A stretch of DNA of 55,773 bases from Pseudomonadota bacterium (GTDB lineage: Bacteria; Pseudomonadota; Gammaproteobacteria; Burkholderiales; Burkholderiaceae_C). The DNA lies in contig JAFEEB010000027.1 of the NCBI GenBank assembly GCA_018241325.1, positions 1-55,773 on the forward strand, read 5' to 3'. The notes beneath the pieces are model-generated. The model was not told the origin of the DNA and did no database searches. It saw only the letters and a program-made list of their open reading frames with translations. Within the stretch, counting starts at the first letter, position 1, and each line of letters starts with the position of its first letter. The position numbers and the translations under genes are program-made. Below are positions 27,637-36,191 of the stretch, piece by piece.

Positions 27637-29925
27637 TCAGCTTTCTTGGCGTCGCACCCCCAGCCAGGCCTTGACGGCCGCGATGGTCAGCGGGATGGAG
27701 CCGAACACGATGAAGACCACGTCGCCCGGAAAGCGCAGCCACTCGATCACCAAGGCCGGCGTCTCGTGAATGAAGGCTTCGCTGCGGGCGTGCCAGTAGC
27801 CGTTTTGCATCACGTCCCAGACCTGGCGCAAGCCGCTGGGAAACAGGCTCAGGAAGACCATCATGAACAGGCCGATGTTGGCGCCCCAGAAGGTGATGCG
27901 GACCCACTTCTCGATGCCCGGCCAGTCCTTGTCGGTGGCGGTCTGGCGCAACACGAACACCATGAGCGCAATGGCCAGCATGCCGAACACGCCCATCAGC
28001 GACGCATGGCCGTGGTTGGGGGTGAGTTGGGTGCCGGTTTCAAAGTAGCTGACGATCGGCAGATTGACCAGGAAGCCGAACACGCCGGCGCCCAGGAAGT
28101 TCCAGAAGCCGACGGCCATCAGGAAGTAGATCGTCCACTTGTGCTGGCGCGCCACCATCGCGCCGGCCGCGCGCTCGGGCACCTGCGCCGTCTTCATGAA
28201 GCCCCAGGCGTCCAGGGTGAGCAAGGTCAGCGGCACGACCTCCAGCACCGAAAAGAGCGCCGACGCAGCCATGTTGAAACTGGAGTGCCCGTTGAAGTAC
28301 CAGTGATGCCCCGTGCCGATCAAGCCGCCGAGGAAGAACAGGATGGCGTCCAGGTAGATCACCCGCAGCGCGGTGTTGACCTTGGTCAGGCCCAATTGGT
28401 AGAACACCAGCGCCACCACGGTGGTGGCAAAGAACTCGAAGAAGCCCTCGACCCACAGGTGAATGATCCAGAAGCGCCAGGTGTCGACCACCGTGAAATT
28501 GGTCTCGGCACCGTAGAACAGGGCCGGCACATAGAACACCGGGATCGACAGCGCGGCCAGCATGAACATGCGCACGATGGGCCGGGCCTCCGGCTGTGCG
28601 ATGCCCTGCGGGCGTGCCAGCCACCACAGTACCGCGAACCAGACAAACAGGCCGATAACCAGGATGTACTGCCATGCGCGGCCCAGCTCCAGATACTCCC
28701 AGCCCTGGTTGCCCAGCCAGAACCACCAGGCGCCCATCAGCCCGGACATGCCCGCCCACTCCCCCAGCAGGCTGCCGACGATCACGAGCAGGAAGGCGGC
28801 AAACAGCAGATGCGCCCACAGGCCAAGGGCGGCCGGCACCTTCTGGCGCAGCGTGCTGCCCAGAAAGAGCGCGGCAGCCACGTAAGCCGTGGCGATCCAC
28901 ATGATGGCGCTTTGCAGGTGCCAGGTGCGCAGCAGGTTGCTGGGGAAGATGCGCTCCAGCGGGATGCCGTAGAAGCCCCCCGGCTCGATGCGGAAGTGCG
29001 CCGTCGCGCCGCCCACCAGGGTCTGGAACAGCCACACGGCGGCCACGATGACGAAGAACTTCACCAGCGCGCGCTGCCCGGAGGTGGATTGGCCGGGGAC
29101 GATGCGCGGCTCGACCTTGCCCGCGCTGATCCAGCCCAGATAGTCGAACCGGCCTGAAGCAAGCAGGGCCGCGCCGATGCCGACCAGGAAAACGACCAGG
29201 CTGAGCGCACTCCAGAAGGTGGCGTCGGGCGCCGGCAGATTGCCCACCGACGGGTCATACGGAAAATTCATCGTGTAGGAGGACGTGGCGCCGGGGCGAT
29301 TGGCCACCGACGCCCAGGCCGCCCAGGTCACGAAGTCCGTGAATTGGGCCAGCTCCTTCGGATCCGAGATCCAGTCGGGCTTCAAGCCCCCGTTGTTGCT
29401 GGAGTCCCTGAAGTACTCGCGCCAGTAGGCCTGCTGCCCGCGCCAGGCCTGGGTCTCCGCCGGCGTGAAGCTCAGCGTGTCCGTTGCCGCATCGAAGCGA
29501 TTTTGCTTGAGCAGCGCCGCCACCTGGCCCCGGATGGCCGACTGTTGCACCGCATCGAGTTGCTCGAAGGGCTTGCCGAACTGCTGCTGGGCCAGCGCCG
29601 CGCCGGCATCCACGCCCATCTGGTGCAGTGCCTGCGCCGAGTAGTCGATCCCCAGGTAGGCCCCATGGCCCCAGATCGAGCCGTTGTTCATCAGGCCATA
29701 GCGCAGAAAAACGGCTTGCCCCGCCTGCACGTCCGCGCGGGTAAACAGCGTGGTGCCGTCGCTGGAGACCACCTTGCCCGGAATCGGCGGCGCATGGCGG
29801 TAACCCAGCACCGTCATCGCGATCAGCACGGCGCCGCCAAACACGAAGACGCCAATCAGGGCGCGCAGCCACCAGCGCGACAGCGGCGCGTCGTCCATCG
29901 ATCCAATCCTGTCGTTCTCTTGCAT
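27637..29925 (-). CDS. norZ: Quinol-dependent nitric oxide reductase (qNOR)
   Basis: 762 residues, normal for the single-subunit enzyme that reduces two NO to N2O with quinol electrons. An N-terminal helix leads into a periplasmic extension (TRADVQAGQAVFLRYGLMNN, GSIWGHGAYLGIDYSAQALH), then about thirteen helices of the haem-copper oxidase fold: RTWHLQSAIMWIATAY (haem ligand His), WVEGFFEFFATTVVALVFYQ, GTGHHWYFNGHSSFNMAASA (metal-site histidines), FSVLEVVPLTLL and LTPNHGHASLMGVFGMLAIA. The ATG at 29925 has a GGAGCAAT site; an ATG further upstream lacks one. It is preceded on the same strand by the HdeA-like gene. With NirK it converts nitrite to N2O. Confidence 0.94.
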   Translation of the reverse strand: MQENDRIGSMDDAPLSRWWLRALIGVFVFGGAVLIAMTVLGYRHAPPIPGKVVSSDGTTLFTRADVQAGQAVFLRYGLMNNGSIWGHGAYLGIDYSAQALHQMGVDAGAALAQQQFGKPFEQLDAVQQSAIRGQVAALLKQNRFDAATDTLSFTPAETQAWRGQQAYWREYFRDSSNNGGLKPDWISDPKELAQFTDFVTWAAWASVANRPGATSSYTMNFPYDPSVGNLPAPDATFWSALSLVVFLVGIGAALLASGRFDYLGWISAGKVEPRIVPGQSTSGQRALVKFFVIVAAVWLFQTLVGGATAHFRIEPGGFYGIPLERIFPSNLLRTWHLQSAIMWIATAYVAAALFLGSTLRQKVPAALGLWAHLLFAAFLLVIVGSLLGEWAGMSGLMGAWWFWLGNQGWEYLELGRAWQYILVIGLFVWFAVLWWLARPQGIAQPEARPIVRMFMLAALSIPVFYVPALFYGAETNFTVVDTWRFWIIHLWVEGFFEFFATTVVALVFYQLGLTKVNTALRVIYLDAILFFLGGLIGTGHHWYFNGHSSFNMAASALFSVLEVVPLTLLTLDAWGFMKTAQVPERAAGAMVARQHKWTIYFLMAVGFWNFLGAGVFGFLVNLPIVSYFETGTQLTPNHGHASLMGVFGMLAIALMVFVLRQTATDKDWPGIEKWVRITFWGANIGLFMMVFLSLFPSGLRQVWDVMQNGYWHARSEAFIHETPALVIEWLRFPGDVVFIVFGSIPLTIAAVKAWLGVRRQES

Positions 29926-30052
29926 GATTGCTCCTCGTGCTGGACGTCCGGATCCAGCGCTTCCATCAATGCGCGCGACGGGTTCTTCGCGCGGCAAGGT
30001 CTGAACTGAAGCCGCTCGCGACCGGGCAGGCCGCTTGACTTTGCGGCGAGAT

Positions 30053-30388
30053 CTATTTCTGGGTCTTTTGCAAGGCCATGCTGGACTTCATCACGTGCTC
30101 GGAGGCCGACTTGTCCACGTTGAGCTTGCAGTACCGGTCCAGCTCGGGCTTCAGCCTTTCTTCGACGCCCAGCTTGTCCACGATGATCGAGGTGACCTTC
30201 GTGGCTGCTGGGGCGCGTTGCGCAGCGCCCTGAATGAATTCGGGTTTTGCCGTTTCGTCCATCGCAAGATAGGCCTTGCAACTGAGGTTGGGCGGGCCGC
30301 TGCCGGCCGGTGCGGCCCGCGCCTGCGCCAGCGGCGCGCCAACACTCAGGGCAACGGCCAGTGCGGACAGGCAGGTGAAGTTTTTCAT
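30053..30388 (-). CDS. HdeA/HdeB-like small periplasmic protein
   Basis: 111 residues. A clear signal peptide (MKNFTCLSALAVALSVG…AQA) leads to a short helical mature protein with two cysteines: LSCKAYLAMDETAKPEFIQG and LKPELDRYCKLNVDKSASEH. The Cys pair and this layout resemble the acid-stress chaperones HdeA/HdeB; the similarity is from pattern, not a search. An AGGAGG site lies just before ATG 30388. It stands 127 nt before qNOR and 25 nt after bdhA, all on the minus strand. Confidence 0.75.
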   Translation of the reverse strand: MKNFTCLSALAVALSVGAPLAQARAAPAGSGPPNLSCKAYLAMDETAKPEFIQGAAQRAPAATKVTSIIVDKLGVEERLKPELDRYCKLNVDKSASEHVMKSSMALQKTQK

Positions 30389-30413
30389 GCCGAGCCTCCT
30401 GTGAAGCGAACGG

Positions 30414-31229
30414 CTATTGCATGAACCAGCCATGGCTGACCACCAGCGACTGCCCGGTGAGCGCGTTGCTGGGCCAGGCGGCAAAGGTCAGCGCCGCCTG
30501 CGCCACGTCGTCCACGGTGGTGAACTCGCCATCGACGGTGTCCTTGAGCATCACGGTCTTGATGACCTCGTCCTCGCTGATGTGCAGCTCGGCGGCCTGC
30601 TCGGGAATCTGTTTTTCCACCAGTGGCGTGCGCACGAAGCCGGGGCAGATGACGTTGCTGCGAATGTTGTGCGGCGCGCCCTCCTTGGCGATGACCTTGG
30701 CCAGGCCTTCCAGGCCGTGCTTGGCCGTGACGTAGGGCGCCTTGAGCTTGGACGCCTCCTTGGAGTGCACCGAGCCCATGAAGATGATGCTGCCGCCGCG
30801 ACCGGAGGCGATCATCTGCCGCACCGCCGCGCGCGAGGTGAGAAAGCCGCCGTCCAGGTGCACGGCCAGCAGCTTCTTCCAGTCGGAGAACTTGAAGTCC
30901 TCGATCGGCGCGACGATCTGGATGCCGGCGTTGCTGACCACGATGTCCACCGCGCCCAGGCTCTTTTGCACCTGCGCGAAGCCGGCGTCCACCGCGGCCT
31001 CGTCGGTCACGTCCATCGCCACGGCCAGGGTCTTGACGCCTTTCTTGGCGATGGCGTCGGCGGCGGCTTGCGCATCCTGCAGCTTGAGGTCGGCGATGAC
31101 GACGTTGGCGCCGGCATCGGCATAGACCTCGGCAATGCGCTTGCCCAGGCCGCTGGCGGCGCCGGTAACCAGGGCGGTCTTGCCCTTGAGGCTGAGGGTG
31201 GTGCTGGCCTGAACTTGAGGGGTGGTCAT
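30414..31229 (-). CDS. bdhA: 3-hydroxybutyrate dehydrogenase (short-chain dehydrogenase family)
   Basis: 271 residues. NAD-binding [16 protein letters not shown] motif [14 protein letters not shown], catalytic S153, Y166 and K170 ([20 protein letters not shown]) and the [20 protein letters not shown] loop typical of D-3-hydroxybutyrate dehydrogenases. It interconverts 3-hydroxybutyrate and acetoacetate. ATG 31229 follows a GGAGAAACC site. It lies downstream of adc and the patatin gene, which fits a ketone body/PHB breakdown set. Confidence 0.93.
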   Translation of the reverse strand: MTTPQVQASTTLSLKGKTALVTGAASGLGKRIAEVYADAGANVVIADLKLQDAQAAADAIAKKGVKTLAVAMDVTDEAAVDAGFAQVQKSLGAVDIVVSNAGIQIVAPIEDFKFSDWKKLLAVHLDGGFLTSRAAVRQMIASGRGGSIIFMGSVHSKEASKLKAPYVTAKHGLEGLAKVIAKEGAPHNIRSNVICPGFVRTPLVEKQIPEQAAELHISEDEVIKTVMLKDTVDGEFTTVDDVAQAALTFAAWPSNALTGQSLVVSHGWFMQ

Positions 31230-31254
31230 GAGGTTTCTCCGGGTGTGTTTGAAT

Positions 31255-31307
31255 GAAATGGGGCGCTGGCGCTTATGGATCAAGCGCCGACAGCTATCAA
31301 ATTGATA
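31255..31307. repeat. Short AGCTAT / AGCGC interspersed repeat (family R4) at the adc stop
   Basis: Minus strand from the adc stop: TAGTATCAATTTGATAGCTG, then TCGGCGCTTGATCCATAAGC. The repeat contains the TAG stop codon of adc. Similar sequences sit at 9899, 38765, 43384, 45380, 47446 and 54806. Confidence 0.75.
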
Positions 31308-32078
31308 CTACTTGCCATTCTTGCGCGGGCTGGCGCCGTCGGCCAGGTAGTCGTGCACCACCTCGCCCAGGCCCAAGGTCAGGTCGGTGAGGATGTGCAC
31401 GGCGCCCACCACCTCCAGCACCGGCAGGCGCGCCACCGGGGCCAGCGCGTGCTCGAACAGTTGCAGCGCCGCCGGGCCCTGCCACGCCCCCTTGATGGTG
31501 ACGTCCTGACAGTGGTAGCGCACCAGCTCGCAGACGCGCGGCGTGCAGTCCACATGCGGAATGATCTTGAGCAGGTAGTTTGCGCCCGTCACGGCCACCA
31601 TGGCCTTGTCATGGTCAAACGGGCGGTGCTTGTAGCCCATGGTGCCGGTGGCCACACGCAGCTTGCCGTAGTCCAGCGTGCCCACCAGCACGTCCTTGTC
31701 CACGCGCAGGCTGGGCGCGGCCAGCTTCTTGGGAAAGCCCCAGATCTCGCGCCCGCCGGCGATCGGCGCGTCGTCGTTGAGGAACATGTTGTGCGAGTAG
31801 GTGCCCGGCTCGCCGTCGAAGGTGACCGGGATCACCTGGCCCGACTCGGTGTAGTCGCCGAAGCCGGTGGAGTCGGGCATGCGGATGAATTCCATCTTGA
31901 CGATGGCGCCGGGCGCGGGTTGCAGCGGCGCGGGCACCACGGCGGCGAGCAGCTTGGGGTCGGTGCGGTAGCTGATGACCATGAACTCGCGGTTGATGAA
32001 GCGGTAGGGCCCGCGCGGATAGATCGGGCTGGTCAGTGGCATGGCCCAGGCTTGGGCGCGGACATCGGTGAGGTTCAT
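31308..32078 (-). CDS. adc: Acetoacetate decarboxylase
   Basis: 256 residues. The Schiff-base lysine lies in [10 protein letters not shown] (K117 or K118; K115/K116 in Clostridium). It also has [19 protein letters not shown] and [19 protein letters not shown], typical of the family. It converts acetoacetate to acetone and CO2. Its ATG overlaps the patatin stop by 4 nt (ATGA), so the two are translationally coupled. The stop codon falls in an R4 repeat. Confidence 0.94.
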   Translation of the reverse strand: MNLTDVRAQAWAMPLTSPIYPRGPYRFINREFMVISYRTDPKLLAAVVPAPLQPAPGAIVKMEFIRMPDSTGFGDYTESGQVIPVTFDGEPGTYSHNMFLNDDAPIAGGREIWGFPKKLAAPSLRVDKDVLVGTLDYGKLRVATGTMGYKHRPFDHDKAMVAVTGANYLLKIIPHVDCTPRVCELVRYHCQDVTIKGAWQGPAALQLFEHALAPVARLPVLEVVGAVHILTDLTLGLGEVVHDYLADGASPRKNGK

Positions 32079-33244
32079 GACGGGTTCTCCGGGTTCTTGC
32101 GATTCGAAACGTGGCGCGCCATCGAGGCGTCGGGGTGGTGGTCGAGCACGCGAAACTCGCCGGGCCGCGGCGGCCCCTGGCGCGCCAGCAACTGCAGCGA
32201 GGCGGCCATGTCGGCGCCGCCGGCCTGCCAGTGCTCGGTCATGGACAGGTGCGAAAACTCGTAGTCCTTGGTCTGCGTCTCGCAGGCATTGCGACGGTGG
32301 ATGACATGCACCAGGGTGACGGTCGCATCCTGCGTGCCGCGCAGCAACTCGCGCACCTCGGTGCTGGCTTGCTGCGTTTTTGGCAGCATCTCAGCCAGAC
32401 GGCGCAGGCGCTGGTGCAGCTGGTGGCGTTCGCGCGCCAGGTCGCTCACCAAGCGCGTGCGGCTGGAATAGCGGATGTCCTTTTCGCGCTCGGCGGCATC
32501 GGCCAGGGTCTCGGGCACACGGCCGCGAGCGTTGAACAAATCGATCTGGAACACCGTCACGGGCCGCTCGGCGCCGCCGTCCAGGTGGTCCATCACATAG
32601 GTCAGCGGGGTGTTGGACACCAGGCCGCCGTCCCAATACCAGCGATCGCCGATGGGCACCGCGGCAAAGCCCGGCGGCAGCGCGCCGCTGGCCATCACGT
32701 GCTCGGGGCCGATGCGCTCGCTCTGGTTGTCGAAATAGGTGAAGTTGCCGCTCTCCACACCCACGGCGCCGACCGAAAAGCGCATGGGGCCGTCGTTGAG
32801 CAAGTCGAAGTCCACCAGCTCCAGCAAGGTGTCGTGCAGCGGCGACGTGTCGTACCAGCTGGCCGGCGGCTGGGGCCACCAGGCCAGCGGCGGGCGTGGC
32901 GCAAAAAAGCCCGGCACGCCGACCATCGCGCCCCACAGCGCCATCGCGTTGTCCCACCAGCCGCGCGCCGGCCCCAGCAGATCCGGGTCGGGGCGCACCG
33001 GCATGGCCAGGCTCACGCGCTCCCAGAACGCGCGCAGCCGATCGACGCGCCGCTGCGGCGGATTGCCGGCGATCAGCGCGGCATTGATCGCGCCGATGGA
33101 AATGCCCGCCACCCAGTCCAGCGTTTGTGCACGCTCGGCCAGCGCCTCGTAGGCGCCCGCCTGATACGCGCCCAGCGCCCCGCCTCCTTGAAGCACGAGG
33201 GCGGTCAGCGGGGCGGTGTGGGTGGCGGTGGGGGTGCGGGGCAT
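32075..33244 (-). CDS. Patatin-like phospholipase (DUF3734 type)
   Basis: 389 residues. Oxyanion loop [12 protein letters not shown], nucleophile S49 in GISIG, catalytic D205 in WDGGLVSN. A ~150-residue C-terminal extension ([39 protein letters not shown]) matches what I know as DUF3734. Coupled to adc and followed by bdhA; in Burkholderiales such patatins occur with PHB-related genes, so it may act on PHB granules or lipids. It has no signal peptide, so it is probably cytoplasmic. Confidence 0.92.
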   Translation of the reverse strand: MPRTPTATHTAPLTALVLQGGGALGAYQAGAYEALAERAQTLDWVAGISIGAINAALIAGNPPQRRVDRLRAFWERVSLAMPVRPDPDLLGPARGWWDNAMALWGAMVGVPGFFAPRPPLAWWPQPPASWYDTSPLHDTLLELVDFDLLNDGPMRFSVGAVGVESGNFTYFDNQSERIGPEHVMASGALPPGFAAVPIGDRWYWDGGLVSNTPLTYVMDHLDGGAERPVTVFQIDLFNARGRVPETLADAAEREKDIRYSSRTRLVSDLARERHQLHQRLRRLAEMLPKTQQASTEVRELLRGTQDATVTLVHVIHRRNACETQTKDYEFSHLSMTEHWQAGGADMAASLQLLARQGPPRPGEFRVLDHHPDASMARHVSNRKNPENPS

Positions 33245-33339
33245 GGCGGTCTGAAATCAGTTGGCAGTTGGCAGACGGCTGTGGCGGTGATTCGGGTTGA
33301 CTCGGCGGCACGGATTCATTTGGCCAGCCAGGCATCAAT

Positions 33340-33470
33340 GCCAAAGAGCCAAAAGGCCGCGGAGCAGGCCGTGCCAGCGATCGCCGTGGCCGGGGTTCCC
33401 CCGGTCACTGGCGATGCCCCCTCGAAGGGGGTAGGCGAAACAACGCGCAGCGTGTGGAGACTGGGGGTGA
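33340..33470 (-). repeat. R1 composite repeat after a small periplasmic protein gene
   Basis: Minus strand: starts CACCCCCAGTCTCCACACGC 4 nt after the stop of the gene at 33474, continues with CCCCCTTCGAGGGGGC and palindromes around ACCGGGGG, and ends GGCCTTTTGGCTCTTTGGC. It is the shortest complete copy and useful as the reference form. The rest of the gap up to 33244 holds nothing recognisable. Confidence 0.82.
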
Positions 33471-33473
33471 GCG

Positions 33474-34001
33474 TCAGATCACCCAGTGAAAGTTGGCATC
33501 CATGCCCTTGGGGCCGATGTGGATGTTGCGCGTCAGGGTGTCGCCCTTGTAACTGGCGGTCACGTGGTATTCGCCCTGGGGCAGTTGCACGAAGGTCATG
33601 GGGCCGGCGTCCTTCAGGCGCAGCACGGCCTGGCCGGCCTTGTCAAAGACTTTCAGCTTGACGCCGGCCACGAATTCGTCGCTCGACTTGTCCGAAAACG
33701 TCATGCGCAGCGGCCAGTTGTGGGCGTCCTTGTGCATGCGCGCTTCGTCGTTCTGGCCGACGCCGCCGTTGAGGTAGACCGTGCCGGGCACCACGTCGAA
33801 CAGCGTGACGTCCTCCACCACGTCCGGCGCCTTGGCGTGGGGGGTCTTGCCGGGGGGGGTGGCGGTGCTGGTGGCGGCAGGCGCAGGCGCCGTGGCCGGA
33901 CCGGCGGCCCACGCCGGGGCGGACAGCGCGCCGCCCAGGCCAAGGGCGGCCAGCAGCGCCGCGGTGCGAAGCGGGGTGCATTTGAAGTTCAGCGAGGTCA
34001 T
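33474..34001 (-). CDS. Putative periplasmic protein with a carboxypeptidase-regulatory-like beta domain
   Basis: 175 residues. Signal peptide ending ALSAPAWA, a low-complexity Ala/Pro/Thr stretch to about residue 60, then a beta-rich domain: DVVPGTVYLNGGVGQNDEAR, FVAGVKLKVFDKAGQAVLRL and PQGEYHVTASYKGDTLTRNI. The final part resembles repeats that sense or bind carbohydrate or peptides, but I do not recognise a named family. Starts at ATG 34001. Confidence 0.75.
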   Translation of the reverse strand: MTSLNFKCTPLRTAALLAALGLGGALSAPAWAAGPATAPAPAATSTATPPGKTPHAKAPDVVEDVTLFDVVPGTVYLNGGVGQNDEARMHKDAHNWPLRMTFSDKSSDEFVAGVKLKVFDKAGQAVLRLKDAGPMTFVQLPQGEYHVTASYKGDTLTRNIHIGPKGMDANFHWVI

Positions 34002-34186
34002 GATGGGCTTCCTTGTTCTCGCGCCGCCCGGGGATGCCTGCAGGCGGTGGCGATACGGATGACGCGTCGTCATCAGGCATGGAGCACACCATAGGCGCCA
34101 CGGCAACGCGCAACCAGTGCCGGGCGTCACGACCGCGCATGACCAAGGTCACTTTCGCCGCGCGTCGTCGCGCGCGTCCGCTCCGG

Positions 34187-34678
34187 TCAGTCGGCGCGCG
34201 GCGCGCCCGGCGTGCGGCGCCGGAACATGCCGTAGCCGTCCATCATCAGCACCTGCTCGCCGTGCTGGTTGAACATCTCCCAGATCGTGCGCACCAGGCC
34301 GACGTCGGGGCGCGACTTCATCGGCCGCGTCTCGACCACGCGCTGGCGCAGCGAGAGCGTGTCGCCGGGGTACACGGGCTTCAGCCATTGCAGCTTTTCC
34401 AGCCCGGGCGAGCCCAGGCTGGACGATTCGAGCAGGAAGTTGCGCACCATCAGGCCCATCGCCATGCTGCACGTGTGCCAGCCGCTGGTGGCCAGACGGC
34501 CGAACATCGACTGCGCCGCGGCCTCGTCGTCCAGATGAAAGGGCTGCGGGTCGTAGCGGCCGGCAAAGGCCAGCGCCTCCTCGCGCTCGACCACGACGCT
34601 GCCCAGATCGATGCTCTGGCCGGCGTGCAGGTCTTCCCAGTAGTACTTGATGGTCTTGGTGGCGTCGGTTGGCGACAT
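34187..34678 (-). CDS. MaoC-like (hot-dog fold) dehydratase
   Basis: 163 residues. Hydratase motif FAGRYDPQPFHLDDEAAAQS with the catalytic Asp/His, then LATSGWHTCSMAMGLMVRNF and LQWLKPVYPGDTLSLRQRVV. MaoC proteins hydrate enoyl-CoAs; the substrate here is open. It is divergent from the isomerase gene 92 bp away. Confidence 0.92.
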   Translation of the reverse strand: MSPTDATKTIKYYWEDLHAGQSIDLGSVVVEREEALAFAGRYDPQPFHLDDEAAAQSMFGRLATSGWHTCSMAMGLMVRNFLLESSSLGSPGLEKLQWLKPVYPGDTLSLRQRVVETRPMKSRPDVGLVRTIWEMFNQHGEQVLMMDGYGMFRRRTPGAPRAD

Positions 34679-34770
34679 CGGGGGTTCCTGTCAGCGGACT
34701 GGCGCGGCCGCGCCCGTGGCGTGCCGGACCGCTCTCTGCTAAAACAAGCCCATTATTCGCACAGGCCGCC

Positions 34771-35370
34771 ATGTCCCGTCCGATCGACTACTTCTTCACC
34801 CCGCAAAGCCCCTGGGCATATTTGGGCCACGCCCGCTTTGTCGATCTGCTGCGCGCCAGCCGGCGCGCCGTGCGCGTGCTGGCGGTGGACTACGGCCGCA
34901 TCTTTCCGCTCTCGGGCGGCTTGCCCCTGGGCCAGCGCGCGCCGCAGCGCCAGGCCTATCGACTGGCGGAACTGCGCCGCTTTGCCGCGCACCTGAACAT
35001 CACGCTGCACCCCGAGCCGCGCCACTTTCCGGTCGATGGCGGCCCGGCCGCGCGCCTGATCACCACCGTGGCGCACGCCGACGGACCCGATGCCGCGCTG
35101 CGGCTGACCGGCGCGGTGATGGCGGCCTGCTGGGCCGAGCAGCGCGACATCGCCAGCGCGGGCACGCTGGCCGAACTGCTGGACGAATGCGACCTGCCGG
35201 CCACGCACCTGGCCGCCGCGCATGCGCCCGAGGTGCAGGCGCGCTACGAGGCGCACACGCAGGCGGCCATCGACGCCGGGGTGTTCGGCGCGCCCACCTA
35301 CGTCATCGATGGCGAGCTGTTCTGGGGGCAGGACCGGCTGGACTTCGTGCGGCGGGCCTTGGGGGTTTGA
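34771..35370 (+). CDS. 2-hydroxychromene-2-carboxylate isomerase-like, DsbA-fold protein
   Basis: 199 residues. The N-terminal MSRPIDYFFTPQSPWAYLGH has the serine (FTPQSPWA) used by glutathione-dependent HCCA isomerases; C-terminal FGAPTYVIDGELFWGQDRLD is the cis-Pro loop of the fold. The family acts on aromatic breakdown intermediates but has many members of unknown substrate. Its start is set by ATG 34771; the open frame upstream is non-conserved. Confidence 0.87.
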   Translation: MSRPIDYFFTPQSPWAYLGHARFVDLLRASRRAVRVLAVDYGRIFPLSGGLPLGQRAPQRQAYRLAELRRFAAHLNITLHPEPRHFPVDGGPAARLITTVAHADGPDAALRLTGAVMAACWAEQRDIASAGTLAELLDECDLPATHLAAAHAPEVQARYEAHTQAAIDAGVFGAPTYVIDGELFWGQDRLDFVRRALGV

Positions 35371-35384
35371 CACGAGCCCCTGCC

Positions 35385-35441
35385 AAACAGCCGAACGCAG
35401 AGGACGCAAAAAAATCGCAAAGGGCGCAAGAAAATTCAAGC
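35385..35441 (+). repeat. Partial R3 element (left arm only)
   Basis: AACAGCCGAACGCAGAGGAC with GCAAAGGGCGC behind it, 15 nt after the isomerase stop. One base differs from the other left arms, and no right arm follows before the next gene. Confidence 0.75.
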
Positions 35442-35498
35442 TTGGGTTGTGGCGCGCGTGAGCATGGAACGCCCAACGATCAAATCAGGAGCAAAAGC

Positions 35499-36191
35499 AT
35501 GGGGCAATGGATTGAACTGAAGGCAGCAGACGGGCAGCCCGTCAGCGCCTGGCAAGCCGAGCCGGCGGGTGCGCCGCGCGGGGCGGTGGTGGTGCTGCCG
35601 GAGATCTTTGGCGTCAACGCGCACATCCGCGCGGTGACCGACGGCTTTGCGGCCGAAGGCTGGCTGGCGCTGGCGCCGGCCACCTTCGGGCGGGTGCGTG
35701 CGGGGGTCGATCTGGGCTACACCGAGGCTGACGTGCAGACCGGCATCGGCCTCAAGCGCGCGGCCGAGGCGCTGCCCGCGCCCGGCGTGCTGCCCGACGT
35801 GCAGGCGGCCATCGACCATGCCGCGCGGGCCGGCGCGGGCAAGGTCGGCGTGGTGGGCTACTGCTGGGGCGGGCTGCTGGCCTGGCGCGCCGCGTGCGCG
35901 CTGCACGGGCTGGCCGCGGCGGTGCCCTATTACGGCGGCGGCATGACGGCGCCCGCCGAGCTGGCGCGCACGCCTCGGGTGCCGGTGCTGGCGCACCTGT
36001 CCGACCACGATGCGTCGGTGCCGATGGCCGGCGTCGAGGCCTTGCGCCAGGCGCACCCCGCGGTCGAGGTGCACCTGTACGCCGCGGCGCACGGCTTCAA
36101 CTGCGACCAGCGCGCGGCCTGGAACGCGCCGGCGGCGGCGCTGGCGCGCGAGCGGACTTTGGCGTTTTTCGCGCGGCATCTGGCGCGCTGA
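35499..36191 (+). CDS. Dienelactone hydrolase family protein
   Basis: 230 residues. The catalytic triad reads C122 (VVGYCWGGLLAW), D171 (LSDHDASVP) and H198 (AAAHGFN), with E36 (VLPEIFGVN) in the Cys-activating position. Positions are close to the well-studied Pseudomonas enzyme (C123, D171, H202, E36). The enzyme hydrolyses dienelactone in chlorocatechol breakdown, but family members in this setting often have other substrates. An AGGAGC site precedes ATG 35499. The last 95 nt overlap the convergent LysR gene. Confidence 0.92.
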   Translation: MGQWIELKAADGQPVSAWQAEPAGAPRGAVVVLPEIFGVNAHIRAVTDGFAAEGWLALAPATFGRVRAGVDLGYTEADVQTGIGLKRAAEALPAPGVLPDVQAAIDHAARAGAGKVGVVGYCWGGLLAWRAACALHGLAAAVPYYGGGMTAPAELARTPRVPVLAHLSDHDASVPMAGVEALRQAHPAVEVHLYAAAHGFNCDQRAAWNAPAAALARERTLAFFARHLAR

